Of a stretch of 64,000 nucleotides of DNA, positions 53,901-63,882 are shown one piece after another. The notes below the pieces were generated by a model. It saw nothing but the letters and a program-made list of their open reading frames with translations, was not told the DNA's origin and ran no database searches. The translations under genes were made by a program, and so were the position numbers. Every line of letters begins with the position of its first letter. The stretch's first letter is position 1. Source of the DNA: Rostratula benghalensis (Eukaryota > Chordata > Aves > Charadriiformes > Rostratulidae); contig VXAI01000092.1 of NCBI GenBank assembly GCA_013399305.1, positions 322,372 through 386,371 on the forward strand, given 5' to 3'.

Positions 53901-56900
53901 AAAAACAGAAACAGATTTCTATACTTCAGAAAAGAACAGCTCTCATACTTCAAGTATTTCATTTGTACAGAGAGATGAACTTTGTATCTCATCCTTAAGC
54001 TGTATAACTGAATACTATTTAATATGAAATGTTTTCTCCAGAAATAAGCAGCATGTGCAGGGGCAGAAGGAAGTTATATGAGAAAAGAATAATTAGGAAA
54101 TTTTAATTTGTGATTTTGGATTAAGGAGAAAGGCGTATTCCCGGAGCTCTGCTTAACAACTCAACACTGAACACATTTTAAAACCATCTAAAGCAGCTTG
54201 GTGAGAACACCTTCATAAGTAAGGCACTCCCATAAAGAAAATGCAAAAGTCTATTGGAACAAGTAGAATGTCTAAAAAGGCAGGAAAATGGGAACTTAAC
54301 AAGTTTGTGTCTTGCTTAGAGATGTGCAATCTTTCACTTTTATGTTATTAAATAAATAACTTAAATATAAATATTTAAATACATAGAAATATAAGAAGAA
54401 TATAAAATACGAAGATTTTTTTTAATCAGAATATAAAAGTTATGATCTTTTCAGGTTTGGCAAACTCATAGGAGTTCTTGTTAAAGCAAGCTGGCTTCTG
54501 TTTTCTTGTATGGCTACTATCAACACAATTGTTTACTAGATTATAATGACAGAAGCTATAATTTAAAGGAATGCATACTCAAGGAATCACACAAAGATAA
54601 TGCGCTACCACAGGTAAAATAAACAGTTGTTTGTCTTGAAGAATCTTTACTGCTGGTAACAAGTCACCAGAAGGAAAAGGACTTGGAAGTTTAGTAGAAT
54701 CAGCATTTAAACTGATTGTCATTACACTATTTATAGTGTAGAAAGTGCATACTTTTATATATAATTAAATTTGGTTCATGAGTTATTCTTCTGAGAATTA
54801 CATATAAGAGGAATTCTAATTTTGGTATGTCAGTTTTAAACCTTAATTTCAGTAAAGAAATAAAATTTTCTTTCCCATAGAATACAAAGCACTTATCTGT
54901 TACTATATAGCAAGAGTACAAATTACTCAAGATCCTTTAAATCCCAGTTATTTCACAATCTGAACTGAGTTGTATGCAAAGCTATTAGCATATTCCTTAT
55001 TTATACATATTTATAGTTTTCTAAGGGAAAGACTGACAGAGAAACTTTTTAAAAATTCTCTATGTGTAAACCCTAAAACTTCAATAACAGAAGGCTACGC
55101 TTTTTATTTGGGGAGTTCTTCAAGTAGACAATGATCCCCAAATGTTGTCTTAGCATCTAATTCCTCTTAGGAGCCAGATACTTATAAAGAACCTTGGTCT
55201 GGCATCACATTAATGACTGAAATCTGAAACCTTGCGTTGCTTGACTGGCTTGCTGAATGAAACTGAACTACTTGCTATATAACATAACACTCAATAATCA
55301 AGAGCATTTTGTGATTGGTCCCCAGGGAAAACATCTGAAACTAGTATTTCTTTCAAAGAGCCAAGCAGTTTATGTTGATTCCATGTAAACTAATGACTTC
55401 AAAGATGGAAAATTTCCCATCAAAAAGAATTATTTCAGTGAAGGAAGTTTTCATTTACCTCAAAACAGGAGAAAAATAACAGAAGGAAAGAAAAAAGAGT
55501 TTGTTTTGTTTGAGAAAGACACATGTAGCTTCTGTGAAGACACGGAGGGAGAATGACAGTGATGATTCCTACAAGATGTAAAGATAAAAATGCTGTGGTA
55601 ATTAAGTTACCAAACTGAATGATTTTCCTGGATCCTCTGAGATTCTTTGCTTACAGGGGCTGGAAATTTTCATGACTGATTTTTATAGGGAACACCAGGG
55701 TGATTAAAAATAAGTAAAAATTCGTCAGTGCTAGATAGCCTGTAATTTTGATGTAGCTATTTTAAAAAACAGCCCGTGAAGAAGGTAATCTGTATACAAC
55801 AGCTTCTACAGCAAGGCGGTTAGGAAGGAGAACTCCCAAGACTCAAATAAACAACACCCAAACCAACAGAAAGGGTATGGTTATTGCAGAGGAATGGAAC
55901 ACTGTGCAGGTCAGGAAGACAATCATTTATGCTGTGAACTAGGAAATAGTTAATAATGCTTTACTTGTGTTCCTCGATTGTTGATGTCCACAAAATCACT
56001 CCATTCATTTACTAATTCATCGGATGACATCACTTTCAGAAGAATGCTGGGCAACAAATCTCTTGTTTTGCAATCTGGATAGCTGGACACTTGATGGTAA
56101 AGTTCATGATGAACCGAACATTGAGCTGGAATCTTTCTACAATAAACTTCAAACTTTGGTGTATCTGAAATTATATAAAGTATATAAGATTAGGGCTTTC
56201 TACGAACTATATTAAATCAAAAGTCAACTAAGTTTCTGTCTGAAATATTACTAAAAACTTCAAAACATTTCTTTTCTATTGCTTGGAATTTTACGTGTTC
56301 AGACTTTTTTCCTTTTCTTTTTTATGTCATTATGATTTACATAATGTTCCATTGGTCATTACATTAACATACTGCAACTGGAATTTTGGCAATATGTTTT
56401 GTGTCACATTTGCAAATCTGAGGAGATTTAAATGTGCCATGGCATTGAGCTGATGTCCACAAAACTCCACTAGTCTCCTAGAGCCAAGTCACCTTGACAG
56501 CTGGAACCAGGGAGAACCAAAAGCCTGGAGCCATGTAAGTTCATACTCCTGACCCCATCACAATGAGCTCCAATAGCTTCCAGGCTTCAGTATCTTCCAG
56601 AGTCTCTCACTTTGAGACAGACCTTTATGAGGGCATCAAGGTCTTGTAACTAAAAGATATACTGAACTGAACTTTGTATGAGAGATACAGTAAGATAATG
56701 TATACTGCAACAGAGCACTGTTTTTCATTACTGCATACTACCTACCTTTGAAGTTCTCTTTTACAAGCAATGAAACGGAGCACCTATTGTGGATAATTAT
56801 ACGAGGACTAGGATCTTCTGTAAGTGTTAGGTATGTCACACCAAGATGCTCTTGATAGGTCAGTGCAATGGCTCTAAAACAGAAGCAGATATATTTGATT

Positions 56901-59900
56901 ATACGTGTTTTGGATTAAATCTTTAGGTATTATTACTCTGAACAATTAAAACCAGCCAAAACTAGCACCTGTAAGTTTCTTTATGATCAAGTTCCAATTC
57001 CACAGATATTTATATACATATAGGCAAGGACATATCTCCACTGAGTATTATATTTAGACAGAGGAACGCATGGAAATAGCACAAAAAACAACATTAGAGA
57101 AGAAATCACTTCATAGAGACTACTCATGAGTTAAATTGAGCATGTGTGTTTGCAAGATGAGAGCCCTAGCCAGCAGAGATTTATACTAAATTAAAAACAT
57201 GAGATTGTAGACCCAAATTTTCAACATAAATCTTCAAAATTTTCCAGAAGAATTTGCACGCATACTTCTCTGATACACAAGAAAGGTATTTTTAACAAAT
57301 GCATAGATTTGTAACTGACTACTCCCCTGGAGCGATCCACAATTCCATTGCCCTTTCAAATATTAATGTTCTGGATCATCACTACATAAATTTCCAAAAT
57401 GAAAATACATTAATTTGGTTCTACACACACACTACATAAAATGCCTTCACACATTACACAAATGCTTTTTTTTCCTTGTGCAAGTTTATTGGCTATTTCT
57501 ATAAAGCTTCACCTGACAGTGATTTTAAAAATCCAAACAGTCCGAAAATGTGATCAGGAATACGAGATCCTCTATGCCTGTTTCTGTATGATGTGGAATT
57601 TTTCCCTTGTTCTTCACATTTTACATTTTTTTTTTTAAATCTGAAGTCTGGGTGAGAATCTCTAGTATCCACAATGACACCTTTTTAGACTCTGCAGAGG
57701 AACTACGTGAGCGTTTGGACGGTATCAAGCACATCATGCAAGGGAAAGATCATATGGCTGTTAATATATACACTGATGTAGCTTCTTTCATTTCAGCAGA
57801 TTGTTTCTTGTTTATACCAGTATAAGCATGAATAGGTTCAGATAGCAGGGCTGAGAATTTAAGTTGGGCACCTGAGAAGTCATTGGACTGTTACTTTAAA
57901 CTAGCTGGATGCATTTGTTTGTATGGACTGCACATTTGGATTTTCAAGCTTTAAAACTTGGAAATATTTCTTTGTGGTAGTATCAGAACAGTTTTATCCC
58001 CTTTTTTGCTTTTCCTGTTTATCCTCTTATTATTTTTACTACAATATATTTTCAATTCTACAAACAAAACCTAATTTTTTGTGTTGTATGATTTGATGCT
58101 GGCTTTGAACTCTTCAAATTGTTACCTGCAAATTGAAAGAGACCATAATCTTAATATAAACTTCACACTCTCATTTTATACCCATGTGAAAAAATAGCAG
58201 CCCATTCATTAAAAAAGCGTACAAGTTGTACATGGTCATAACTTTAAACCATTTATAATAAAAGCATCAAACCCATCAAAAGATAACAATTTTTAAATTA
58301 AAGTAAGACTTGCCTTTACATATGGGGGGCATGTGTTACTTGGACTTTCGCATTAATCTCTTACGTTTTTTTGCTGGCTGAGGCTTTATGGCAACAATTC
58401 ATGATTGTTCAGTGTACAGTACCTTGTATAAAATCCACTTTCAGCACAGAACCCTGTGGGCACCGCCACGCTCTGCCTAGGAAACTCTTGTTTAATGACA
58501 GCTGGTAGGCTCCACAGCTCGCAACTGCCGCCGCAGCCGCCGGGGCTGAAGCTCAGCAGCACGCGTTTTTCACTCAGAGGCACCCCTTCAGCTAAGGGAC
58601 CGGTGTCCCACATCAGGTCCCAGCAGGGCACAGCGCTCAGCCTCTCGCTGAGTGGTGTCCCAGCTGGGCTGACGCTGAACACCGTGCTGTCTGGTGAGTG
58701 GAAGTCCTGGAAAGAAAAAAAGACGGTGGTAGCACAACGTGCTGGGTCCTGAGAGGAAGTTTATTCATGGCCATCTTGCACAGAACAGTCTCAAGTAGCA
58801 AATTGACCACAAGTAACTAAAGGTTGCACTAAGTCCATTGCATTGAAAGCCATTTGGCCAAATTCTGTCTCCAGGTGTATTTACACAGCTAACTGAGCAC
58901 AGTTATCCACAGTCCATGCTCAGTTGAACAACGTAACTCTACCAAAAGCAAGAGTTACGGTGCTGTAACGTGACTGAGAGAAGAAAATCCATTTATAGAT
59001 GTAAAACTAAGAATAGATTTTAGCTTCAATGTTCTTCCAGTTTCCCATCCCAAGGACTGCCACAAAATGTGGGATGCACAAATGTAGATGCCGATGTGAA
59101 GAAAACTAATGCAGAAGGAAAACAATACAGAAAAAAGGAATTTGAAAAATTTGTTTATCTGCCAACTCCTCCAGCAAGTTTAACCCTGAGAATTCTTTCC
59201 ACATATTTTACTATAAATGTAATATTCAATAAATATGTATAAATGGTTGATTAAAATATATTGACCATGCATACTTTTGGTTCCTGTAAGCTAGTCCCTA
59301 AATATACTGTGCAATTATTAGAAAACTGATATTCACGATTTGATGCAGTTCACTGAAATACATAAACTCTGGGCACGTCTCTAGTTCTGCAGCTTTGTTC
59401 AGATAACTGGAATCTTCCCAAAAGGATAACAAAAAGTTTTCAGCCTGCCAGGCCAATATACCTCTTTTACACGCAAACTCAGTAAAAATTCTGAGAACAA
59501 TTTCAACAGCTACTATGGATTATGCTGCCTATTTTACAGAAATGGCCATTAGTGCCTGAACAGATGGAGAACAGGCAGAACTAATTCTGCAATGTGCAAG
59601 AATCTCCTACTTTGCACAGATTTCTGATCACAGTTAATTACCGGAGCTAAATTTACTCATGGTTCTGTATTTTAAATTAAAATTATATGAAATATTTTGT
59701 CATTATTATGTCTAAAGGTTTCTGTTCAAGCTCTCCTATATGCAGTTGAGACCATAGAAATCTAAACAGCCATGTACTGCAGATGACAAACAAAACCAGT
59801 ATCCACAGTGCTTTACCTCTTCTCCTGAGTGAGGTTTGGAAACAGAAATCTGTGGCCTATAATAGATTTGGTATGACGTATCATTGATTATTGTTGTCTT

Positions 59901-62900
59901 ATCTTCTATCTGTAGAATTTGTATGCCTTGTCGAACCATCGAAGAAACACAGAATTGACACAACTGTAAGACGATAAAAACAGTGACATCACACACACAA
60001 CCACAAAAGGTACAGTGACAGAACTGCCATTTTATTTTTAACTGTGGAAAACCTGTCTATATTCATGCATTTTGTAAATGGAGCCACATCACATACTATT
60101 GAAATTGCATTTGTCAATGTTTTCCAAAGCAGGCTGAGAACTCATTAATTCTTTTTCTAGGAGATACTGTATTATTTTGATGAGTGGGGTACAACATTTA
60201 TGGTGATTTAACTCTTTAAGTTATACTTCATACACTGTTTGTACTCTCATTATGTTTTACATGTATTAACATAATAAAGAAGCTTTCACACTGTATACAT
60301 TTGATTGTTTTCATCTACTATGTGACTTTAGTTTTAAATGATGAAGTTATAAATCATAATATTTTTCTTCTAACCTTTTGATGACCTGGAAAAGCACCAA
60401 GTTTTATTTCAGCTTCAACAAAACCTTCTTCATCCAACGTTACTACTTCTCCATTATCGGTATCCTTCCATTTTGGGGAGGTTACATTATGAACCAATTT
60501 AATTGCCAGTGATTTGTGCACAGTATTAGTGTTTGCCCAGTATATTCCAACTTGAAAAGCCTCCTGCAAGTGAAAAATTACCAATTATCACTTTTTGAAT
60601 ATTTGGTACACTTCTACTAGAGTTAAATATAGTTTCCAGTATGAAGTCCATCTCATTTCCTCCCTTTCTCCCTATGTGTCTTTCTATGTGGTACAAGTAT
60701 AAATGAAACAACAATGCAGATACGAGACGAACTCTTTACAGTGGAATCAAGCCCATATTCTACACTGAGATGTGTTAAGAGGCAGGCCTTTTGTATATTA
60801 ACGGACAAACACAAGGGAAAAACAGATGGCAAAATAAACATAAAGCATCAGATTGTCCAGTTGGAATTGACAAGATGCTGTGTCAATTCTTGTAATTCTT
60901 TTAAAAATAAAGAATATTTGGGTCATAATAAAAAAGCACATGCATGGCCAAGCTAAGGTATGTGAGAAGAGCTACTGTACAAAACTGTCATTTCAGGAAG
61001 GCAGGCATTCTAAAGAATCTTCCTCATTTGTAATTCACCCTATGGCATTGTCTAACATTTCTTGACAGCATAACAGCTATGCAACAACTCAACATAAAGC
61101 ATTCTCAAACCAAACATTCGTTGCAGGCTGTCAGCTTTGCTGGTCACAATTGGTCACAATTCCCAGGTGACAGGCTGGCACAGCAGGGGCCAAGGTGTAT
61201 ACTTGGCCTTTACAGCAATGTTCTTGGGCTGCTACATTATGCCCGTGTTTCGGATTCATTGGCTGAATCGGGGAGAAGGAGAGAAGTCTGCTGCATCAAA
61301 TGGCATGCAGATCTTCTTCCTCCAGCATCTTACAGACAACTTTTAGCTATGCATCTTTAAGCATGTTGTTCTTCAAACATTGCTATCAAGTATGTTCTAC
61401 CCAATCGGTGGCTCAGTCAGGGTGGTAAATTTCTATGGTTATTTCTACTCCTCACCTTATGACTTACAGAGACAGTGACTGGGAAGTGGGAATCACCTGG
61501 ATTAATAACCATTCTTCAGAATCAGAATGTTTAACAGAACTGCACCTGTTTAAATGAATGGCAAAGTTACCTCAAAATTGGGAGGTATAATTACTTTCCC
61601 AGTAGGTACTTGAAGAACAATCTTCTCTCCTTCAAACAGCCAGAGATCCCACTTGGACTGATTGATAAGCAAAGCCCAGGGCAGGAGTTCTATCAGCAGA
61701 GTTTTAACACATGGTTTCCACACTGACAGCTTTACCCGCATTGGACTATCCCATTGGGAGAGTTGTTCATTGCTGTTCAACAACAAAAAAAAAAATAAAG
61801 TCAAAGAAATAATGAATTCAAGATTATAAATGATAAGGTGTCACTTTCAGCAATTCACAAGGCTTTTCCAGTTTTGAAACAGAAAAACAATCTCTTCTTA
61901 CCTTATCATTCTGGAACACACCGAGATGCAGTCCGACACATCTAGCTACACACAGGCTATATAGAGATTTTTAATGGCATAAGCTCAACCTAAATTTAGC
62001 CAAATAAAGAAACACCTTAACAGAATTACCACTACCCTTCAGAATTAAATCTGTGACTTTTATAGCTGTAAAATCACTTTTCTACTTTTTTTTTTTCCCC
62101 CCAGTTACTGGATAAATAACAGCCTCTGGACCTGCAGTAAAGATGGTGCATTTTATTTCAATCCTTGCTGATGCAATCTTCTCAGCGTAATCAAGGGCAG
62201 CCCCTAAGCTGACCTCGATTTTTTCCCACCTGCAACAGATTCTGCAGCTTATGTACAGGAATCATGTAATTACTGAAAAATATTCAATGTTTATCACATT
62301 CCTGAACGTGATTTCAGTTCATTTGAAAAGGCAACGCAACAACCATGAAGAAAGTTTAACAAATAATTACCTGTCTGAATCCTTCCTATTATATGGCCAT
62401 GCAGGCTGGAGAGGACCAGCAGTGCCATAGAAGTCAGACAGTATTTGGTTGACATTGCCACCTGGATGGGATTTAGTTGCTATCTGTTTAATTAGCGCGG
62501 TTGAGATAGGGACTGCGCACTCCGATGGATCATCTTCCTCCCTGTCATTGAAAACAGATTCAGTCACACAACAACATCAAGCATTAGTAGCACTAACATT
62601 TTCTTTAATGAAGCTTTCCAAGTGCACTCTGCAGAAGAGCGCTCTCAAAGTAATCATGGATGAATCAATTTATGATGTCTACCAAGTTCCGAAGCACTGT
62701 CTGACATTCAAGAATTTGTTATGACACTGTAATGGCCTTTGTGTCCGAGACCTTAGAAACTCTTCAGTATCCTCAAAACACATTTCAAGATCATGTAGGA
62801 ATTTATTTTTCAAAACACAATAATGTGTATTGCTTATGCAAAAAAAAAAAGCTTAGGATAGTTATACCAAATTTAATATTTCCTATCATATCATTTCAGA

Positions 62901-63882
62901 CCACATATGCTCTTTCTGTTGTATCTCCTCTGCATATATCATACTCTTGGAAGAAATGCCAAAACCCAGAAATTAAAGTGTAAAATATTCCTTCTTTTCC
63001 ACATACAAATGAATAATTTTCAAGGAAAATGAGTATTTTACCTGGCTTGAAATGTCAAGTGGTGCGTAAGATCAGGTTCTATATTTTGCAGTTCTTTCTC
63101 CTGTCCTTTCCCTGGAATCACTTGTGTTTCATTCAGTCCCAAACTCCTTTTCTCTAAATGTATGATAATTGGGTCTGGAAGATGGCTCCTTACAATGAAA
63201 AGAGGGCTGAAAACAATCTACAAAAAGAAAAGAATATACCAATTTAAGGCTAATTTTACTCCAGTATTACAACTGTTGAAACAAGATACTAATAAATCTT
63301 TAAAGTGGGTCGTTCTGCCCATAATTTATTATATGACATGTAAGACATAAGCATTTAGAGTTCAGAGACATTAAATGTACTCACTAATCGTTGCTGCACT
63401 TGAGAGTTGGGCTCTATAGTCAAAATTGTGCACCACACATATGTAATTGAACTCTTTGAAGATGGTACCTGTATGCAGAGAGAGCAGCATTACACTAAAA
63501 TTATTTCAGGATGATAATATCCAACATTTCATCATATCAAACAGAAGTCTAAACACAAATTCTCAAGTTTTCTCAGACATTTTTTGGCTATACTCTGTAT
63601 AACTATTTTCAGTCGTACCTGAATGACAGTGCTGTGTTCTGTATGCTTAGAACTTAGACACACGTCTTGGGACCAGTCTTCGTCTCCTGTTGCTTTCACA
63701 CTCAGCTCGGTGAGCTCACTGTTTTCCAGGACATATGAAGGTAACTTCTGCTTGGCTGCAAGGCAGTTGATGTGTTCTTTAACAACGGCCTGTCCATCCT
63801 GACTAACGTAATGCTGAACCACTTTCAGTTCAATACTTTCGGAAAGATAACTACAGACTGTCTGTCTTCCGCAGATTAGGAT
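29729..63882 (-). CDS. VPS13B: VPS13B (COH1), C-terminal third, 18 coding exons
   Basis: VPS13B is a bridge-like lipid-transfer protein of Golgi and endosomal membranes; human loss causes Cohen syndrome. Eighteen minus-strand exons (63619-63882 down to 29729-29968) sum to 3906 nt, all in phase, with GT-AG borders: 1301 residues and TAA. Their order is as follows. Residues about 1-550 are beta-rich VAB adaptor-binding modules, with SPLFIVRSHLPDPI and the repeated pattern of an Asn after hydrophobic residues (TIINDTS, IIIHNRCS). A long exon (655-930) leads into the C-terminal helical region, with GSLEILGSPASLVRS and GVGKGIMGVFTKPIGG. A PH-like C-terminal segment ends FTMVKNKALRKGFN, nearly the human C-terminus. 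The N-terminal chorein domain and the earlier exons lie beyond the right edge. Gene order matches human, where the protein has about 4000 residues. I see no frameshift or stop. Confidence 0.97.
29969..35643 (-). other. VPS13B intron, window exons 17 to 18
   Basis: A 5.7-kb last intron. No confident repeat was recognised. A short minus-strand open stretch at 33123-33241 resembles an exon but does not fit the reading phase. Other open frames (34042-34645, 35076-35381) look like chance. Confidence 0.7.
35644..35893 (-). CDS. VPS13B: VPS13B exon (window exon 17), PH-like domain
   Basis: 250 nt, one leading base (Trp) and phase 0 at the end. It encodes KMLQSLGRPEVHMALDVMIV, then GCLLLTSEVLFVVSISED and on to VPSDLE. 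The beta-rich pattern fits the C-terminal PH-like domain of VPS13 proteins. A very long pyrimidine tract precedes the acceptor. Donor GTAAAG. Confidence 0.96.
35894..36564 (-). other. VPS13B intron, window exons 16 to 17
   Basis: A 671-bp intron. Its notable part is a purine run on the plus strand (35907-35967), which on the coding strand is a pyrimidine tract of about 60 nt just upstream of the exon 17 acceptor. Confidence 0.85.
36565..36667 (-). CDS. VPS13B: VPS13B short exon (window exon 16)
   Basis: 103 nt, found from phase. Its neighbours end TAC-G and begin G-AAA and cannot join directly. This exon supplies GT...TG, completing Gly before ILHGAGLSQLPKQR and Trp after NSHVKYV. It forms a polar linker between the helical region and the PH-like domain. 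Donor GTAAAA. Confidence 0.94.
36668..39067 (-). other. VPS13B intron, window exons 15 to 16
   Basis: A 2.4-kb AT-rich intron. It contains a 22-bp tandem duplication (37020-37063) and a C-run (about 38434-38446). No nested gene is seen. Confidence 0.8.
37020..37063 (+). repeat. 22-bp direct tandem duplication
   Basis: TTCTTGCTTAATATTAAAAT followed by AC is repeated once with a small change at the end. It is probably a replication-slippage duplication. Confidence 0.85.
39068..39244 (-). CDS. VPS13B: VPS13B exon (window exon 15), C-terminal helical region
   Basis: 177 nt, Gly codons split at both ends. It encodes AIAGIVDQPMQNFQRV and then GVISGVGKGIMGVFTKPIGG, the VPS13 family signature, and ends AELVSQTGY. 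Acceptor TGTTTTTTCAG, strong donor GTGAGT. Confidence 0.97.
39245..45901 (-). other. VPS13B intron, window exons 14 to 15
   Basis: A 6.7-kb intron, the largest here. It holds a 60-nt near-perfect palindrome (43427-43486) and several A/T runs. Open frames at 41141-41668 (175 codons, plus) and elsewhere show no coding character or splice support. Confidence 0.8.
43427..43486. repeat. 60-nt near-perfect palindrome, possible MITE remnant
   Basis: The two arms are TGGCCCTGATTCAGCAAAGC and GCTTTGCTGAATCAGGGCCA, with CTTAAGCA and TGCTTAAG nearer the centre. Only two of 30 pairs mismatch (43447/43466 and the central 43456/43457). From memory, the arm resembles the end of old foldback DNA transposons common in sauropsid genomes; that identity is uncertain. 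Confidence 0.8.
45902..46072 (-). CDS. VPS13B: VPS13B exon (window exon 14), C-terminal helical region
   Basis: 171 nt, again splitting Gly codons at both ends. It encodes TLTSITNLATSLARNMDRLS, then a charged linker (DEEHYNRQEEWRRQ), then ESLGEGLRQGLSRLGISLL. The linker is typical of VPS13 proteins between two glycine-rich helices. Donor GTAACG. Confidence 0.96.
46073..47005 (-). other. VPS13B intron, window exons 13 to 14
   Basis: A 933-bp intron. It contains a T-run and A-run pair (about 46624-46654), a potential hairpin of low complexity. Otherwise nothing notable. Confidence 0.8.
47006..47182 (-). CDS. VPS13B: VPS13B exon (window exon 13), C-terminal helical region
   Basis: 177 nt. Both ends split a Gly codon after its first base. 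It encodes WVVGSLEILGSPASLVRSIG, GNGIADFFRLPYEGLTRGPG and on to SFVKHISK. This is the conserved VPS13 C-terminal pattern of Gly/Pro-bounded amphipathic helices (shared with ATG2). Acceptor TCTCCACGCAG, donor GTAGAG. Confidence 0.97.
47183..51638 (-). other. VPS13B intron, window exons 12 to 13
   Basis: A 4.5-kb intron. The part at about 48050-49290 is GC-richer than the rest and carries overlapping open frames on both strands (up to 133 codons), none with splice or family support. A 17-T run lies near 48803. Confidence 0.75.
51639..52462 (-). CDS. VPS13B: VPS13B long exon (window exon 12)
   Basis: 824 nt, the longest exon here, 274 whole codons with one split base at each end. It begins SQEQTLSLKMFIGQLSLAAF and ends with FTTARQLVHALAMHYAAGAL, a helix leading into the C-terminal helical repeats. 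The acceptor tract is CTTTTCCTTCTGTCTAG, and the donor GTCAGT is unusual at +3. It probably spans the last part of the lipid-channel-associated region. Confidence 0.97.
52463..53654 (-). other. VPS13B intron, window exons 11 to 12
   Basis: A 1.2-kb intron. It includes a 20-nt inverted repeat, TCCCATTAATGTTAATGGGA (52585-52604), and CTACTAATTTTAGTGGGAGG (53272-53291). Both resemble fragments of old foldback transposons. No gene is seen. Confidence 0.75.
53655..53773 (-). CDS. VPS13B: VPS13B exon (window exon 11)
   Basis: 39 codons plus AG. It encodes VVFLTGFGYVYVDIAHQCGT and on to GRAGPIEINLN, predicted beta strands closing the VAB region. Acceptor CTCCACTAG, donor GTACAT. Confidence 0.93.
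53774..55964 (-). other. VPS13B intron, window exons 10 to 11
   Basis: A 2.2-kb intron, strongly AT-rich, with TAAATA-type tracts near 54345-54420. Nothing recognisable. Confidence 0.75.
55965..56164 (-). CDS. VPS13B: VPS13B exon (window exon 10)
   Basis: 200 nt, two leading bases of a split Asp codon, ending on a codon boundary before GTAAAG. It includes SDELVNEWSDFVDINNRGTQ. Acceptor ATATAATTTCAG. Confidence 0.93.
56165..58422 (-). other. VPS13B introns flanking window exon 9
   Basis: Two introns, 56165-56745 and 56874-58422, interrupted by exon 9. Both are AT-rich with no repeat or nested gene that I can support. Confidence 0.75.
56746..56873 (-). CDS. VPS13B: VPS13B exon (window exon 9), VAB module
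   Basis: 128 nt, one split base at each end. It encodes AIALTYQEHLGVTYLTL and then DPSPRIIIHNRCSVSLLVKE, another hydrophobic-Asn VAB motif. Donor GTAGGT. Confidence 0.94.
58423..58706 (-). CDS. VPS13B: VPS13B exon (window exon 8), GC-rich
   Basis: 94 codons plus AG, opening DFHSPDSTVFSVSPAGTPLS after a long T/C acceptor tract. The middle (SPGGCGGSCELW) is strikingly GC- and CpG-rich for this AT-rich gene. The donor is GTACTG. The split Arg codon joins it to the next exon. Confidence 0.93.
58707..59816 (-). other. VPS13B intron, window exons 7 to 8, with a possible foldback relic
   Basis: A 1.1-kb intron. At about 58853-58990 lies GGCCAAATTCTGTCTCCAGG, then GTGTATTTACACAGCTAACT, and further on GAGTTACGGTGCTGTAACGT and GACTGAGAG. 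This is a pair of partly complementary arms like those of old sauropsid MITEs. Confidence 0.6.
58853..58990. repeat. Possible degraded foldback DNA transposon
   Basis: The left arm (GCCAAATTCTGTCTCCAGGT... TTTACACAG) and right arm (GAGTTACGG... TGTAACGTGACTGAGAG) resemble the ends of a palindromic element type I recall from turtle and bird genomes. The arms are much decayed, so this is tentative. Confidence 0.35.
59817..59963 (-). CDS. VPS13B: VPS13B exon (window exon 7), VAB module
   Basis: 49 codons, phase 0 at both ends, acceptor GTCTTACAG, donor GTAAAG. It contains ILQIEDKTTIINDTSYQIYY, a VAB strand-Asn-strand motif, and ends KPHSGEE. Confidence 0.93.
60375..60563 (-). CDS. VPS13B: VPS13B exon (window exon 6)
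   Basis: 63 codons, phase 0 at both ends, so symmetric. Acceptor TTCACTTGCAG. The donor is the weak GTTAGA. It encodes EAFQVGIYWANTNTVHKSLA and on to FPGHQK, a beta-rich VAB segment. Confidence 0.92.
61571..61772 (-). CDS. VPS13B: VPS13B exon (window exon 5), VAB module with conserved Asn
   Basis: 202 nt: one leading base completes Ser, and it ends on a codon boundary before GTAACT. It contains MRVKLSVWKPCVKTLLIELL, then a module turn ALLINQSKWDLWLFEGEK whose Asn (fragment residue 269, codon 61661-61663) sits where VAB modules carry an invariant Asn. A T-rich tract of about 20 nt precedes the acceptor. Confidence 0.93.
62371..62541 (-). CDS. VPS13B: VPS13B exon (window exon 4)
   Basis: 171 nt with one leading and two trailing bases of split codons. 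It begins with an acidic patch (EEDDPSEC) and includes GNVNQILSDFYGTAGPLQ. Acceptor CAATGACAG, donor GTAATT. Confidence 0.92.
63042..63217 (-). CDS. VPS13B: VPS13B exon (window exon 3), VAB segment
   Basis: 58 codons plus two bases (AG, completing Arg with the next exon). SPLFIVRSHLPDPIIIHLEK is the pattern that opens the VAB (SHR-binding) region in VPS13 proteins. Donor GTAAAA. Confidence 0.94.
63385..63468 (-). CDS. VPS13B: VPS13B exon (window exon 2)
   Basis: 28 codons, phase 0 at both ends, acceptor GCATACAG and strong donor GTGAGT. It encodes VPSSKSSITYVWCTILTI and on to QVQQRL. Its small size is supported by the exact phase fit on both sides. Confidence 0.9.
63619..63882 (-). CDS. VPS13B: VPS13B exon (window exon 1)
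   Basis: 88 codons, phase 0 at both ends, acceptor TGTCTGTTTTAG, donor GTACGA. It begins ILICGRQTVCSYLSES and ends HTEHSTVIQ. By position it lies in the middle of the protein, within the start of the VAB region. The upstream intron continues past the window edge. Confidence 0.9.

Larger units (their letters stand above)
59964..63041 (-). other. VPS13B introns between window exons 3 and 7
   Basis: Four introns (59964-60374, 60564-61570, 61773-62370, 62542-63041). Visible features are an 11-bp direct repeat TTGGTCACAAT at about 61140-61161, and T- or A-runs at 62084-62096 and 62840-62850. No nested gene is supported. Confidence 0.75.
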
